Positions 25,200 to 35,400 of a stretch of DNA of 64,000 nt are shown one piece after another. The position numbers and the translations under genes were made by a program. Below the pieces are notes generated by a model, which saw only the letters and a program-made list of their open reading frames with translations, did no database searches and had not been told where the DNA came from. The number at the start of each line of letters is the position of its first letter. The stretch's first letter is position 1. This DNA comes from Larus michahellis (lineage: Eukaryota; Chordata; Aves; Charadriiformes; Laridae), in assembly GCF_964199755.1 (NCBI RefSeq), contig NC_133914.1:4517368-4581367 (forward strand), in the 5' to 3' direction.

Positions 25200-26880
25200 G
25201 CGGTGGGGACGGGGGGGGGGGCGGGAGAATGGGGAGGGAGGGGGGAGCTGGGGGTGCGGGGATGGGGGGGCAGGGAGGATGGAGGGGGCTGGGGAGCTGG
25301 GGGGGGTCTGGGGGGCGGAGAGGATGGGGGGAGCTGGGGGGGGGTCTGGGGGTGCGGGGAGTAGGGGGGATCTGGTGGTGCGGGGAAGGGGGGGCTGGAC
25401 AGGATGGGGGGAGCTGGGGGGGGTCTGGGGGTGCGGGAAGGGGGGGCCGGGAGGATGGGGGGGTCTGGGGAGCTGGGGTGGGGGGTCTGGGGGTGCGGGG
25501 AAGGGGGGAGCTGGGGAGGATAGGGGGAGCTGGGGGGGAGTCTGGGGGTGCGGGAAGGGGGCGGCCAGGGAGGTTGGGGGGTCTGGGGAGGATGGGGGGG
25601 ATGGGGGGGTCTGGGGGTGCGGGGAGTAGGGGGGATCTGGTGGTGCGGGGAAGGGGGGGGCTGGACAGGATCTGGGGGGGGATCTGGGGGTGCGGGAAGG
25701 GGGGGCAGAGAGGATGGGGGGGTCTGGGGAGCTGGGGGGGGTCTGGCAGTGCGGGGAAGGGGGGGAGCTGCTGAGGATGGGGGGAGCTGGGGGGGAGTCT
25801 GGGGGTGCGGGAAGGGGGCGGCCAGGGAGGATGGGGGGGTCTGGGGAGCTGGGGGGGGCTGGAGAGGATGGGGAGAGCTGGGGAGGATGGGAGGAGCTGG
25901 GAGGGGATCTGTGGGTGCGGGGGGGGGCGGAGAGGATGGGGGGGTGTTGCATGAAAAGGGGCCAAGCAGTTTTCTGGCCAAAAAGAAGCCAGAGCTGGGG
26001 GGCGGTCTGGGGGTGCGGGGAAGGGGCAGGTTGGAGAGGATGGGGGGAGCTGGGGGGACTCTGGGGAGCTGGGGGGGGTCTGGGGGTGCGGGGTGGGGGG
26101 AGGCCGGGGAGGATGAGGAGGGCTGGGGAGGATGGGGGGGGTCTGGGGAGCTGGGGGGGGCTGGGGATGCGGGGAGGATGGGGTACTTGGGGTGGGCTGG
26201 GGGTGCAGGAAGTGGGGGGGCAAAGGGGGGAGAACAGGAGTGGGGGGTGCTAGTGGAAAACGGGGTGCCCTGCAGAGCTGCGGGCTGCTGGTGGGGGCGG
26301 GGGAAACTGGGGGTGCTAGTGCAAGAGGGGTGCAAGGCAGAGGGAGTGTGGGGAGGGGAGGTGCAATGGGGGGAGCACGGGAGCAGGGGGGTGCTAGTGG
26401 AAGATGGGGTGCCCTGCAAAGCCGGGTGCTGCTGCAGAGGGGGGCGGGCAGGAAAAGGGGAGCGTGGGAGCTGGGGGTGCACATGCAAAAGGGGGTGCAG
26501 GGCAAAAGGGGTGCGGGGGGGGGGGTGCGATGCAAGGAGGGGCGCAAAGAGGGGAGGAAGGAACAAGGCCAGGCAGGTGCTATGGCAAAGGGGGTGCCAG
26601 TGTAAAGTGGGGTGTGGCGCAAAGGGGGGAGCAGAGATATGGGAGGGTGCTAAGGCAAGGTGGGATCCGGCTGAAGAGGGGGTGTGAGCCTCAGAGGGGG
26701 GTGCAGTGAAAGGCGGGGTGCAAGGAGTCAAGGGGGGGCAATGCAAAGGGGAGGTGCGTAGAGGCAGGGCTGCAAGGTTGGACACAGAGGCACGGGGGGG
26801 GCAAGTGCAAGGAGGGGTGCACAGAGGTGGGGGGGGTGCGGGGGGTGCAAGGAGTCAAAGGAGCCCTAATTCAAGGGCAG
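25200..26880. repeat. G-rich minisatellite block upstream of SLC9A1
   Basis: Roughly 1.7 kb of almost pure G-rich tandem phrases: GGGGGAGCTGGGGG, GGTCTGGGGGTGCGGGGAAG and GGGAGGATGGGGGG are permuted throughout 25,230-26,200. From about 26,240 the phrases change to GGTGCAA and GGGGTGC types with an approximately 144-bp duplication (GGTGCTAGTGG at 26246 and 26390). A longer unit is duplicated at about 257-266 bp: GTAGGGG at 25361 and 25626, CTGGAC at 25395 and 25661, GCGGCC at 25561 and 25818. The G runs give very high G-quadruplex potential. All long open frames across it, on both strands, are low-complexity artefacts. Confidence 0.93.
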
Positions 26881-26884
26881 GAGG

Positions 26885-29800
26885 GCACAAAAGAAAAGGA
26901 GGGAAATGGGTTTTGGAGACTGTCCTGGAGGGTGCCTGCTGCTGGCGGGGGGGGTGCAGTGGGGTGACGCAACACTACACCATGCCCAGCAGCGTGGGGG
27001 TGGCAGGAAGACTGCGGGTGCACGGCCCAGGCACCCTGCAGGGGGACAACGGGGGCTTGCGGGGCCAGCAGAGCACCCTGGGCCCGGCGGGGAGAGCAGA
27101 GAAGCCACCTGCCTCCTCCGTGTTGGCTGCTTGTGGGGTGGGGGGGACACAGCCACGGCCGGCTCGGCCTCAGCACGGAGGCACCGCTCCGGGGAGAGCT
27201 CTGGGGCGGTGGGATTTCCAGAGCGGGGAAGGCTGCTATTCTGGCCCACCATGGCGCTGTAACCCCATCTGTGCTCGCTGGTACAGCCGTGCCCTTCGCC
27301 CCGGTCACCAGCATAGTCTGAGTCACCGGGAAATCTGATAAGGCTCTAATAAAACCACTGGAGTTGTGTAGGGGGAGTTGCTTGTCACCCTGCGACTGGG
27401 CTCAGCTGCCCTGATTTCTTGGCTCTGCTACCGACTTTCCCGAGCGTCACGTGTGTGTGTGACTGCAGCCATCAAAACCGGTGGGAGTTTTGAACCGATT
27501 TATTAGCTAAACTTGAGGGGCAAATGGGTGTTTTCGTAAAGACGCAGTCCCTAATCCTTGGGGGCACTCGGTGTGGGGAAGGCATGGGCCCTTGCCATGA
27601 TGCATGGCCGCTAAAACTCGAGCTTTGAAGGTTAACGCTTGCTGGTTGGCGCCGGTTACATTCTTGTTTTAAGACGGCATCAACTCCCAAAGCGCCGGCC
27701 ATCGGATGCGCTCGGGGAAGGCTGCCCTTCACCTTCCCGGCAGACAGGAGGGGAGCACTGCAGCCTTGCTGCAGCTGCTTGGTGGAAATCATCAACAACA
27801 AACGTGACCCATCAATTAAAGTGAATCATCAGCCGGAGCAGGAACCAGCGAGGTGTGTCAATTCCTCTCTTCCGCTTGGTTATGTTCTGGATAGTCAAAT
27901 TAACCTGTTTTAGCAATTAAGCAAGAACTCGTGAGCGTTTCACGTTTTGAAAGGGCTTCGTCGTATCTGGGTGAGAAGCCTGGTTCTAGACGACAGCAGT
28001 TCGGACGCGTTTCGGTTGAAGCAGGAGCGTGCGCTGGCAGCACCGCAGACAACGAGGGACTTGTTCAGGAGAAAACACTGGGGCTCGTTTTCTTTCAGAA
28101 ACGCTTCCTAGAAGCTAAAACCAGTACAACGCTCCCGTGAAATAACTGGGTCAGATTTTTCCACCTCCTCCTGCCTGGATCGATCGGCAGCCGTGGTGGG
28201 TAGCTCTGGACCGTCTGGTACCTGGCTAGCGTACGTTTGCCAATGGGGGACGCAGCAGCAAATTAACTTCTTGCTTCTTTGGTAACGAACGTTCCCAACC
28301 TGCTTGGCTGAATGATACTGGCTGGCCAAGGGCCTTTTGACCTGTTGAATTCCGTGAAGGATTTTGGTCGCTGCAAATTCTTGACAAAGTGGAAAGATAT
28401 TCCTGCTTCACGGAACCCTGGAGACATCCAATTAACTCTGTGTTCCCGAGTGAATCCATCAGCACTGCAGCGCTCTGACAGTGGCCAGTATCCCCATCAG
28501 GGCCTTGGGGCTTGAGCTGCCTTGGGGCTTTTTCCGGTTATTTGTGTCCCCTGTGGTAGGAGGGTAGTCCGGCCTCCTCCAGCTTTTCATGGCCCAGCTG
28601 AGGCGTTGGCGGTGATTCTTAGAACTTGCACCATCCTCGCACCGGGAGGGAGCGTAATTAGGATTAAGCTTCTTAGTCTGCAAAGGGAGAGCAATACAAC
28701 CGCATGAACAGGCAGAGGGAGCTTTAAAAATGTCCCATCAAGCAAATTACAGGAGTTATAATACACCAGAGCTTATCCTGCTCTATCTTGGAGAGCAAAA
28801 TCAGATGCTGTGTATATACCTAAGTTCATAATTGTCTTCCTTGGCTACTGGAAATGCTTCACACCTCCTGCCTTTGAGCAGACACGCACCCGGGCACCTT
28901 CTCGCACCCAGGCACCAGCGTTTCCCCCACTCCTCCGGGCCACGTGAGTGCACGGAGCTCCATAACACGCTAATACAGTACCCAGCGAATGCCCAGAGTT
29001 GTGTTCACATGTAAATCATGCAGAACTCAGCCCTCACATTGAGAGAATCTTCCGCGAAGCTTTGCTATTCTATAGTAGCTTTGATCACAGGGGCTAAATA
29101 TTTTTCAACGGATGTTAATTGTCAAAAGGTAAACACCATTTACCTCGCACAGGGAGGCGAACCCAGGTAAACGCCAAAAGGGAAGCGTTTTCTGAAGTCA
29201 TGCAAGGAATTGGCAGCAGATTTGCTCAAAGAAACCAGGAGTGCAGACCTTGTACATCCTGGCTGCAGCCCATGCTGGCTACAAGAATGTTTCTATCCAT
29301 TTATAGTCCATTTTTATATTAGACACATCTCTTTCTTTCTCATCCTCTGCATTTATGTGCTAAAGATGAACTCAGGACCGCTATGTCTCTCTCTGTTTAC
29401 AACTTGCCTCTGTTCCTCCATCCCCGCTTGCAACAATTGCCTGAGCAAAGAGGGTGCCGGTCAGGCTTTCTCTCCCACTCAAAGGATTTTTTTTTCTCTG
29501 ATCTGCCCCAATAAACAGCACAGGGAAGTGGAAAGTAAAGGATGCATGACTCTAAATTTTATTGCAACAGCTCTAGCCTAACCATTTCAACCTGCAAACA
29601 AAACCCAGTCCAGCTCCAGCGCTCGCTGGCCAGGTGTCTGCAGGACAAACCGTGTTGCTTCTCTCTCACAGACTAAGGTCTACGGCTACGAGCCTATGTG
29701 TTGTGGCTTCCTAACTATGGCCCAGGGTGTAAAATTTAAATTTCTCCTTAGTTTTCTAAGGTTTTACACTGAATTTTCTTTTTTTTTTGTGCACACAGCA

Positions 29801-31440
29801 TAGATTGAAGACAGAATAAGAGACAGGTATTTACTGAAACCATTAAAAAAACGCCTTCTGTATGACTTAGATTGTTTTCCCTCAACTATTGTAAGAAGAG
29901 CAAGTCCAGCTCTCAGGCAGCTTTATTCCTTGCTCCCTGTACCTTTCTATGGCCTGAAAACCCCGCAGCTCTGTTGTCGCGAGGATACCCTCCAAGGAGG
30001 TGTTTATACTGCAGGAGGTCGGGCGCTGGCAGGAGAACGCCTTGTTTACATTCCCCAAGATGCCTCCAGTTCCCTTTGAGACTGCAGCGGGAAACTTCAG
30101 CTCGGACAGTCAGGACCAGCAAGTAGCCCCGCTCCTCCTCGGCTTCAGCCGCTGTTATGTCTCTCCGTCACTAGTGTGGAAAAAAAATCAAGCTCCTGTG
30201 CCCCAATTTTCTCTCCGTCAGCAAGTAAAACTTCCATGTCAAGGGCATCTGAAGCCTGCCTGATTTCTGCGTAGAGCTTTAGATCCCCATGAGGATGGCA
30301 TCTGAGAAAAGAAGATAAAACCCTGTTGTAAGGATGATAGTGATGGATCCTGATTATTATTTGTTTAATTAAAAGAGTCTGGACAGATGCAGAGGCAACA
30401 ATTAACAATTATCTTCTGCCAAGAACTTTGACAACAGCTGAATAAGTTAATGGGTTATGAGATGAAGACAAATCATTAGAGCTAATGGTTGGTCTGTCAT
30501 TTATGGGTCTGGAGGTGTACGGGAGAGTCCTCACACTTCCATGTAACGTCTGATTTAAGGGGCTTTTTCCTCCTTCTGTTCACACAGAATAGGCAAGTAG
30601 CAATTTTCTTCTGTTGTGCAGCTGGGATTATCTAGGAGCCATGGAATTAAGTTCTAAATGAAAATTTAAACTATTCATTACACTTTATTAATAGACTTCG
30701 GCGTGTTTAATTGTGGAGATAAATTAGAGATGAATTCATAACTTTTGATTTATTTTACACACACATACCCCTTTTTGGGAGGGTGCGTTCAGATAATTAG
30801 GCCTAGCGGAGATGCCAGCCTTGCCTTCGCCCCAAGGTCTTTTGGCAGCATCCCCAGGGCCAGCGGCGGCTGGAAGGACAAGGCAAAAGGAAGGTTTTTG
30901 CAAACACTGCCACCTCCTGGCTCTTTCCACAGAGTTATTCCCCCCCCCCCCCAAAAAAAAAAAAACACAAAACAACCCAACCCTTAACTTTGTGCTGCCT
31001 GGGGGAGCCTTGCAGTTCACTTCTACGAATTGCTGGTGGAAAGATCAACCACTGGCGGGCAGGGATGAGTTTTTGCGCCGGGAGCCAGTCACAACCTGCT
31101 GCCTGTGGGGAGGTCACGCCATGAGCTGCCTGCGGAGGCACCGTCCTGGTGGCCTCCTCTGCGGCAGGGTGAGCTGTGCAGGATGGCTGCCGGCCGCAGG
31201 GCCAGGAGAAAGGAGCCAGGAAGCCCAAGGCCCCCACCGAGCCCGTGTTTGAGGGCCGGTGTGTGAGGCAGCTGAGGCCTAGGCCCCACTACGGCCTGTG
31301 CACTGAGGGGATCAGGGCCCAGCGAGGGCTGGCTTTAAGCAGCCCCCGAGTTGGGGTAAGGGGTAAGGAAGAAGGGGAGCGGCAGAAAGGCCTGGCGGGA
31401 GGGGCAGAGGGATATGGCCGGGCCCTGAGGCGCCATCGCC
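26885..31440. other. Intergenic region between SLC9A1 and WDTC1
   Basis: About 4.5 kb in which I see no exon, RNA gene or recognisable transposon. Composition falls from GC-rich (26.9-27.3 kb) to moderate, with an AT-richer section at 28.7-30.8 kb. A run of ten C followed by thirteen A occurs at 30941-30965. The head-to-head genes are about 6.6 kb apart, too far for a classic shared bidirectional promoter, but enhancers could lie here. Confidence 0.7.
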
Positions 31441-31485
31441 GCGGGCCGAGGCCCCCAAGGCATGCAGCCATCGCTCCCTCCGCCG

Positions 31486-31504
31486 ACTACACCTCCCAAC
31501 ATTC
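31486..31504 (+). promoter_or_regulatory. ZNF143/THAP11-type site
   Basis: ACTACACCTCCCAACATTC matches the remembered consensus ACTACAATTCCCAGCATGC at 15 of 19 positions, including the ACTACA and TCCCA cores. These sites are typical of CpG-island promoters near the transcription start. Confidence 0.65.
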
Positions 31505-31540
31505 CCTTCGCGGCGCCGCGCTCCCGCCTCCCCCTCCGCG

Positions 31541-31550
31541 CCGATTGGCC
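31541..31550 (-). promoter_or_regulatory. Inverted CCAAT box (NF-Y type)
   Basis: CCGATTGGCC contains ATTGG with the flanking bases favoured by NF-Y on the minus strand. It lies 40-60 bp downstream of the ZNF143-like site. Confidence 0.6.
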
Positions 31551-31716
31551 GAAACTCCCCCACGAAGCGCTCCTCCCTCTCCCGTTGACTCGGTGAGCTG
31601 TCAATCACGGGGTGGTGGCGGCCGGCAGGGGGAAGTATTCTGGAAAGCGACTTACGCCGTTTGCGCGGGGCCGGGGTGGCGGCGGGTGCGAAGGGGGTGG
31701 TGGCGCAGTTGGCGTG

Positions 31717-31726
31717 GCGCATGCGC
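31717..31726. promoter_or_regulatory. NRF1-type site
   Basis: GCGCATGCGC is the palindromic core of the NRF1 motif, followed by AG as in many bound sites. It lies about 170 bp downstream of the CCAAT box and 300 bp upstream of the first splice donor. Confidence 0.7.
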
Positions 31727-31799
31727 AGAGGCTGCGCGGGGCGAGCGGCGGCGGGGGGTGCTGCTGAGCCCCGGACAGCTGGAGGGGGTAAACAGGGGA

Positions 31800-32023
31800 G
31801 GGGGCGGGGGGGCACGGCCGGGGCCTAGGCCGGGCCGCGCCTGAGGGCCCTGCCCGCGGCCCGGGGACGGTGCTTGCCGCCTGCGAAGGCCTTTTGGTTC
31901 TTCAGCGGCCCCCCCCCCCTCCTCGGTACCGTTCTTCTTGGTCCGCTCTCCCTCCCCACCTCGCATGGATGGAGCCTCGCAACTTCCAGCGCCCGCTGCG
32001 TCCGCACCCGGGAGGCCTGACAG
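31800..32023 (+). other. WDTC1: Probable WDTC1 non-coding exon 1 (5' end uncertain)
   Basis: A donor-like CTGACAG|GTAACG at 32023/32024 in the CpG island is the best candidate to pair with the acceptor at 39599-39600 of the first coding exon. The WDTC1 protein starts in the next exon, so this exon is 5' UTR. It contains two upstream ATGs (31965, 31969), see findings. The 5' end given is a placeholder inside the likely start region; the donor could differ. Confidence 0.55.
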
Positions 32024-32065
32024 GTAACGGGCCCGTCCGGACCCGCCGCCTCCGCAGCCCCTCCT

Positions 32066-32420
32066 CCCTGTCAGCTATCCCCCCCGTACCCCTTCCCTGT
32101 TAGCTGTCTCCCCCCCCGCCCCCCTTCCCTGTCAGCTATCCCTCCTCATACCCCTTCCTTCTCAGCTCTCCCCCCCATACCCCTTCCCTATCAGCTGTCC
32201 CCCTCCTGTACCCCTTCCTTCTCAGCTGTCTCCCCCCCATACCCCTTCCTTCTCAGCTGTCTCCCCCCCATACCCCTTCCCTGTCAGCTGTTCCCCCCCG
32301 TACCCCTTCCCTGTCAGCTGTTCCCCCCCGTACCCCTTCCTTCTCAGCTATCCCCCCCCAGCCCTTCCCTGTCAGCTGTCCTCCTCCCCACCCTGCCCCT
32401 TACCTCCCTTTCTTGTCAGT
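32066..32420. repeat. 30-31-bp C-rich minisatellite at the start of WDTC1 intron 1
   Basis: Eleven units with the core TCAGCT (one TTAGCT) start at 32071, 32100, 32132, 32162, 32191, 32222, 32253, 32284, 32314, 32344 and 32372, i.e. every 28-32 bases. A unit reads CCCTGTCAGCTGTT, a run of seven C, GTACCCCTTCC. The first unit lies only about 45 bp behind the exon 1 donor. Pyrimidine-rich sequence without a clear period continues to about 32,960. Confidence 0.92.
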
Positions 32421-32423
32421 TTT

Positions 32424-35400
32424 TCTCCCCACACCCCTTGCTCTCCCCCTCGTTCCTGTCAGGTCTCCCCCTGCCAGGTTTCCCCCTCTTTCCTGTTACC
32501 CCCACCCCAGGCCCTGCCATGTGCTTCCCCCCCCATCTCCCTGCCGGGCTCCCCCCCTGCTTTGCCAAGAGCCTGACCTCATCCCTCTTAAGAATCCCTC
32601 CTTTATCCATCCCCCCTGTCCCAGTCCCTCATTCCCATTTTCCCCAACCCTTCTCCTTGCCCTCCCTCTCTTACCAAGCACCTCTTTCTGCCCAGCCCTG
32701 TCCATACCTGTATTCCCTGGCTGGTACCTGCCCCCCTGCCAGGTTCAGCCCCTGCCTTTTGACTTCTCTTTCCCCCACCTGCAGCTGGCACTGCCTTCTC
32801 CTCACTTTCTTCTCCCCTTTCCTAAAGGCTGACTCTTCCCTGCTCACCCTTCCCTCACTAAAGCCTTCACATGAAACTCTCCACTGCCCTGGTGGGTGTC
32901 CTGCAGCCCCTTTCCTTAGAGAGATCAGCCTTCCCTTCTCTGTCAGCGTCTGCTGGTTGAACTCCTTCCTGGAGCTGCTGGGCCATGTGCGTCTTGGCAT
33001 CGGGTTGTCACTTGTGCTGGGCTGAGGTCTAGCATCTTCCTTTTTTTCCTGTGGATGGCTGCGTCAGCTGGAGGATGAAAGGTAGAGGTAGGATGCCAGC
33101 TTAGAGGGCCGCTGCCTGAGCTCTAACCGCCATGTGGCCCAGCGTCTCTGGGCATATCAAAGTTTCCCTGACGCTCTTGTGCTGGGTCTGTCAGGTCTCA
33201 GATTCTACCTCTTCTCCTGTCCACCTCTGTTGTGAGCAACTACTTCTTCTGTTGTTGGCTGGTTCTGTGTTCTGAGCCATCTGTCCTGCTCCTGGCAACT
33301 CCTTCAGCCCTTCTTTATATGAGGTGTCTGCTGCTAACCAGGTCATTTCCTCTTGTTTCTCTAAGTTTGTTAAAAAAAAAATATAAATCTACCTATCTAT
33401 ATATATATATTTTAATTTGATCTGTGACCTCTTGGAAAGTCAAGGTAAAGAGGATAGGGAAAATAAGTTGTGAGGCTAAACAAGTCTGCTGAGTTGGGTC
33501 CTGGGTGGTATTTGGATGGGTGAAGTAATTTATAGATGCTTAAGGGAAGGGTCATAGGAATCTTCCTTTGGGATGCATCGCGTATCCGCAAGGTTTGTAG
33601 TGTGCAGAGTGCTGCTTTTCTTCAATGACCTTGAGTTTGGAGACTGAGAAACTTGGGAACATCCAAACAGTTAGGAAGTGGATTGCTTATTTAAGATTGC
33701 GGATTTAAGAATGGGTCTGGCTGCTTTGTGGAGTTTCTTAGGGTTGACGGAGCTTTTTCTGAAGGGTGGTGGTCCCCGGGTTTGAACTTTGAAGCCCATA
33801 TCTGCAGGGCACTTCTCTGCGTCAGTGCGTTGCTGCGTGTGTCGGTGAAGTAGGGGTGTGTGTGTAGGAGATTCTGTGCGGGGAAAACACGTTCAAGCAA
33901 AAGAGCAACCCCCCAAATCCTAGCTGCGTTGGGACCCTTCACTATTAAAGTGACTGTATTGTTTGCATTATCGATGTCGAGCCTTTCTTTCTGGACTTAG
34001 AGCAAGTGTTTCAGGAAAATTAGAATAGCCAGCTGGGGAAAGCCAGAGAATTTTGTTACTCCCCATACCCCAAAGCACCCTTTGAAAGCATACTTTTCCA
34101 GGAGCTTACGGGGGTCTTAAGATACTGTCAGTGTAAATACAGCCTCGCAGATTTTGAGCCCACAGCCTGCAGAAATCTGTGGCTTGTTAATTTTTGACTG
34201 CAGATTTAAAGGCCAAGTGTTGCGAAAGTTCTTTTTCTGCCTCTGGAGCTTTTATGTTGCAGGAGCAGAAGAGTCCACGAGTGAACTGCAGCAAACTGCA
34301 GGTGGGATGGTCCTCTTTATGCTTCAGGGGGTAGTTTGAGAAGAGTCCGTCACTGTGGATGAGGCGATGTCTTTAACTGCGTCCCAGGTTTTTAGTCCTG
34401 TCTGGGGTATTCCATGCAGGTTTGGAACAGCGATGGACGAGGGAAGGTTGTCCTTGCGCAGAATTGAGCGCAGAGACGCTTTTGAAGGTTGAGGGAGAAA
34501 CGTGCTCCAGTATCATCTAATAAGTGACCAAAAAAGGTCACGATGATCTCTTAGGTGTGGCCAAAGTGAAGCTGCTTGTGGGGGTCATCGCTGGTAGCAA
34601 TAGTGCAGATTTACCTGAAATTGTTCCTTGTTGCTGGGACTTAAGTTGGTTGTATAGGTTTAATTAAAAGCCAGAGAACTGCATGAAGGGTTTAGGAAAC
34701 AATGTAGCTAAAAGCGAACAGAACATGGTTTTGCAGAAACAAAAAACCAGAGGTTTTGCTGAAAGGGAAACATCCTATACCAATTTACATGCCTTGAGTG
34801 GTAACAAATGGACAGACCCTTTGAAGGGGATCCATAATTGGAAGTCTTTACGTGTCTAAAAAATTGGAAGCACCATTTATTCTTCTCTGATTGTATATAT
34901 TTTCCAGGAGACCTACAAATCTTAGGCGGTTTTATGCTTTATGTCAGGGTCAATTTCTAACGTAATTGGAGACTGTTGATCTACACGTACAATGGTGTGG
35001 TCGATATAATCTTCTGTTTCATAGTAGGCGCTCTACACATTTTAACTCGAGAACTAGGTAACTATCACGTTCATGGCGAATGAGAGTCTGGGATTGCGAC
35101 CATTGCGGCTAATGGACAAAGTCTGAACTGGAATGAGAATTTAGAACTTCTTAATGCGTTTTCTGTGATTCCACGATAATTTAAGGTTGCCAAAGCCCTT
35201 TCAGTGCCTGTTGAGCAACAAAAAATGACATCGTGAAAGCAAGAAAGAGTCTTCTTGGCCAAGTATGCATGCGTATTCTGGGAGACCTTTAAGCGTTTTA
35301 CAGTATTCAGTCGCCAAACCAAGCCCTGTCTAGGCAAGAGAGACACCTTAGGCTCATGCATTCCTGTTTGACCATTTTTTTCCAAGCTTGTCCTTTTTTT

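Larger units (their letters stand above)
24600..25230 (-). promoter_or_regulatory. SLC9A1: SLC9A1 CpG island and probable promoter / 5' UTR
   Basis: Dense CpG sequence surrounds exon 1 and extends about 250 bp upstream of the ATG (to the right). GC-box-like GGGGCGG words occur near 25156 and in the 25130-25160 block. No TATA box is visible, as expected for a housekeeping CpG promoter. The transcription start cannot be placed from sequence alone. Confidence 0.7.
31440..32060 (+). promoter_or_regulatory. WDTC1: WDTC1 CpG-island promoter
   Basis: A CpG-dense block directly upstream of the first WDTC1 exon, without a TATA box. It contains three classic TATA-less promoter motifs in order: a ZNF143/THAP11-like site (31486), an inverted CCAAT box (31544) and an NRF1-like palindrome (31717), each annotated separately. 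The transcription start is probably between about 31,720 and 31,950. Confidence 0.75.

Noticed and set aside
24020..26785. Very long open frames (up to about 600 codons) on both strands, Gly-rich on one and Pro/Ser-rich on the other
   Set aside because: They translate the G-rich minisatellites. Several frames are open at once on both strands, with no domain, no splice sites and no unique protein sequence. Stop codons are simply rare in such composition.
24977..31720. Shared bidirectional promoter for SLC9A1 and WDTC1
   Set aside because: The two CpG islands are separate and about 6.5 kb apart, with a large G-rich array between them; each gene has its own promoter block.
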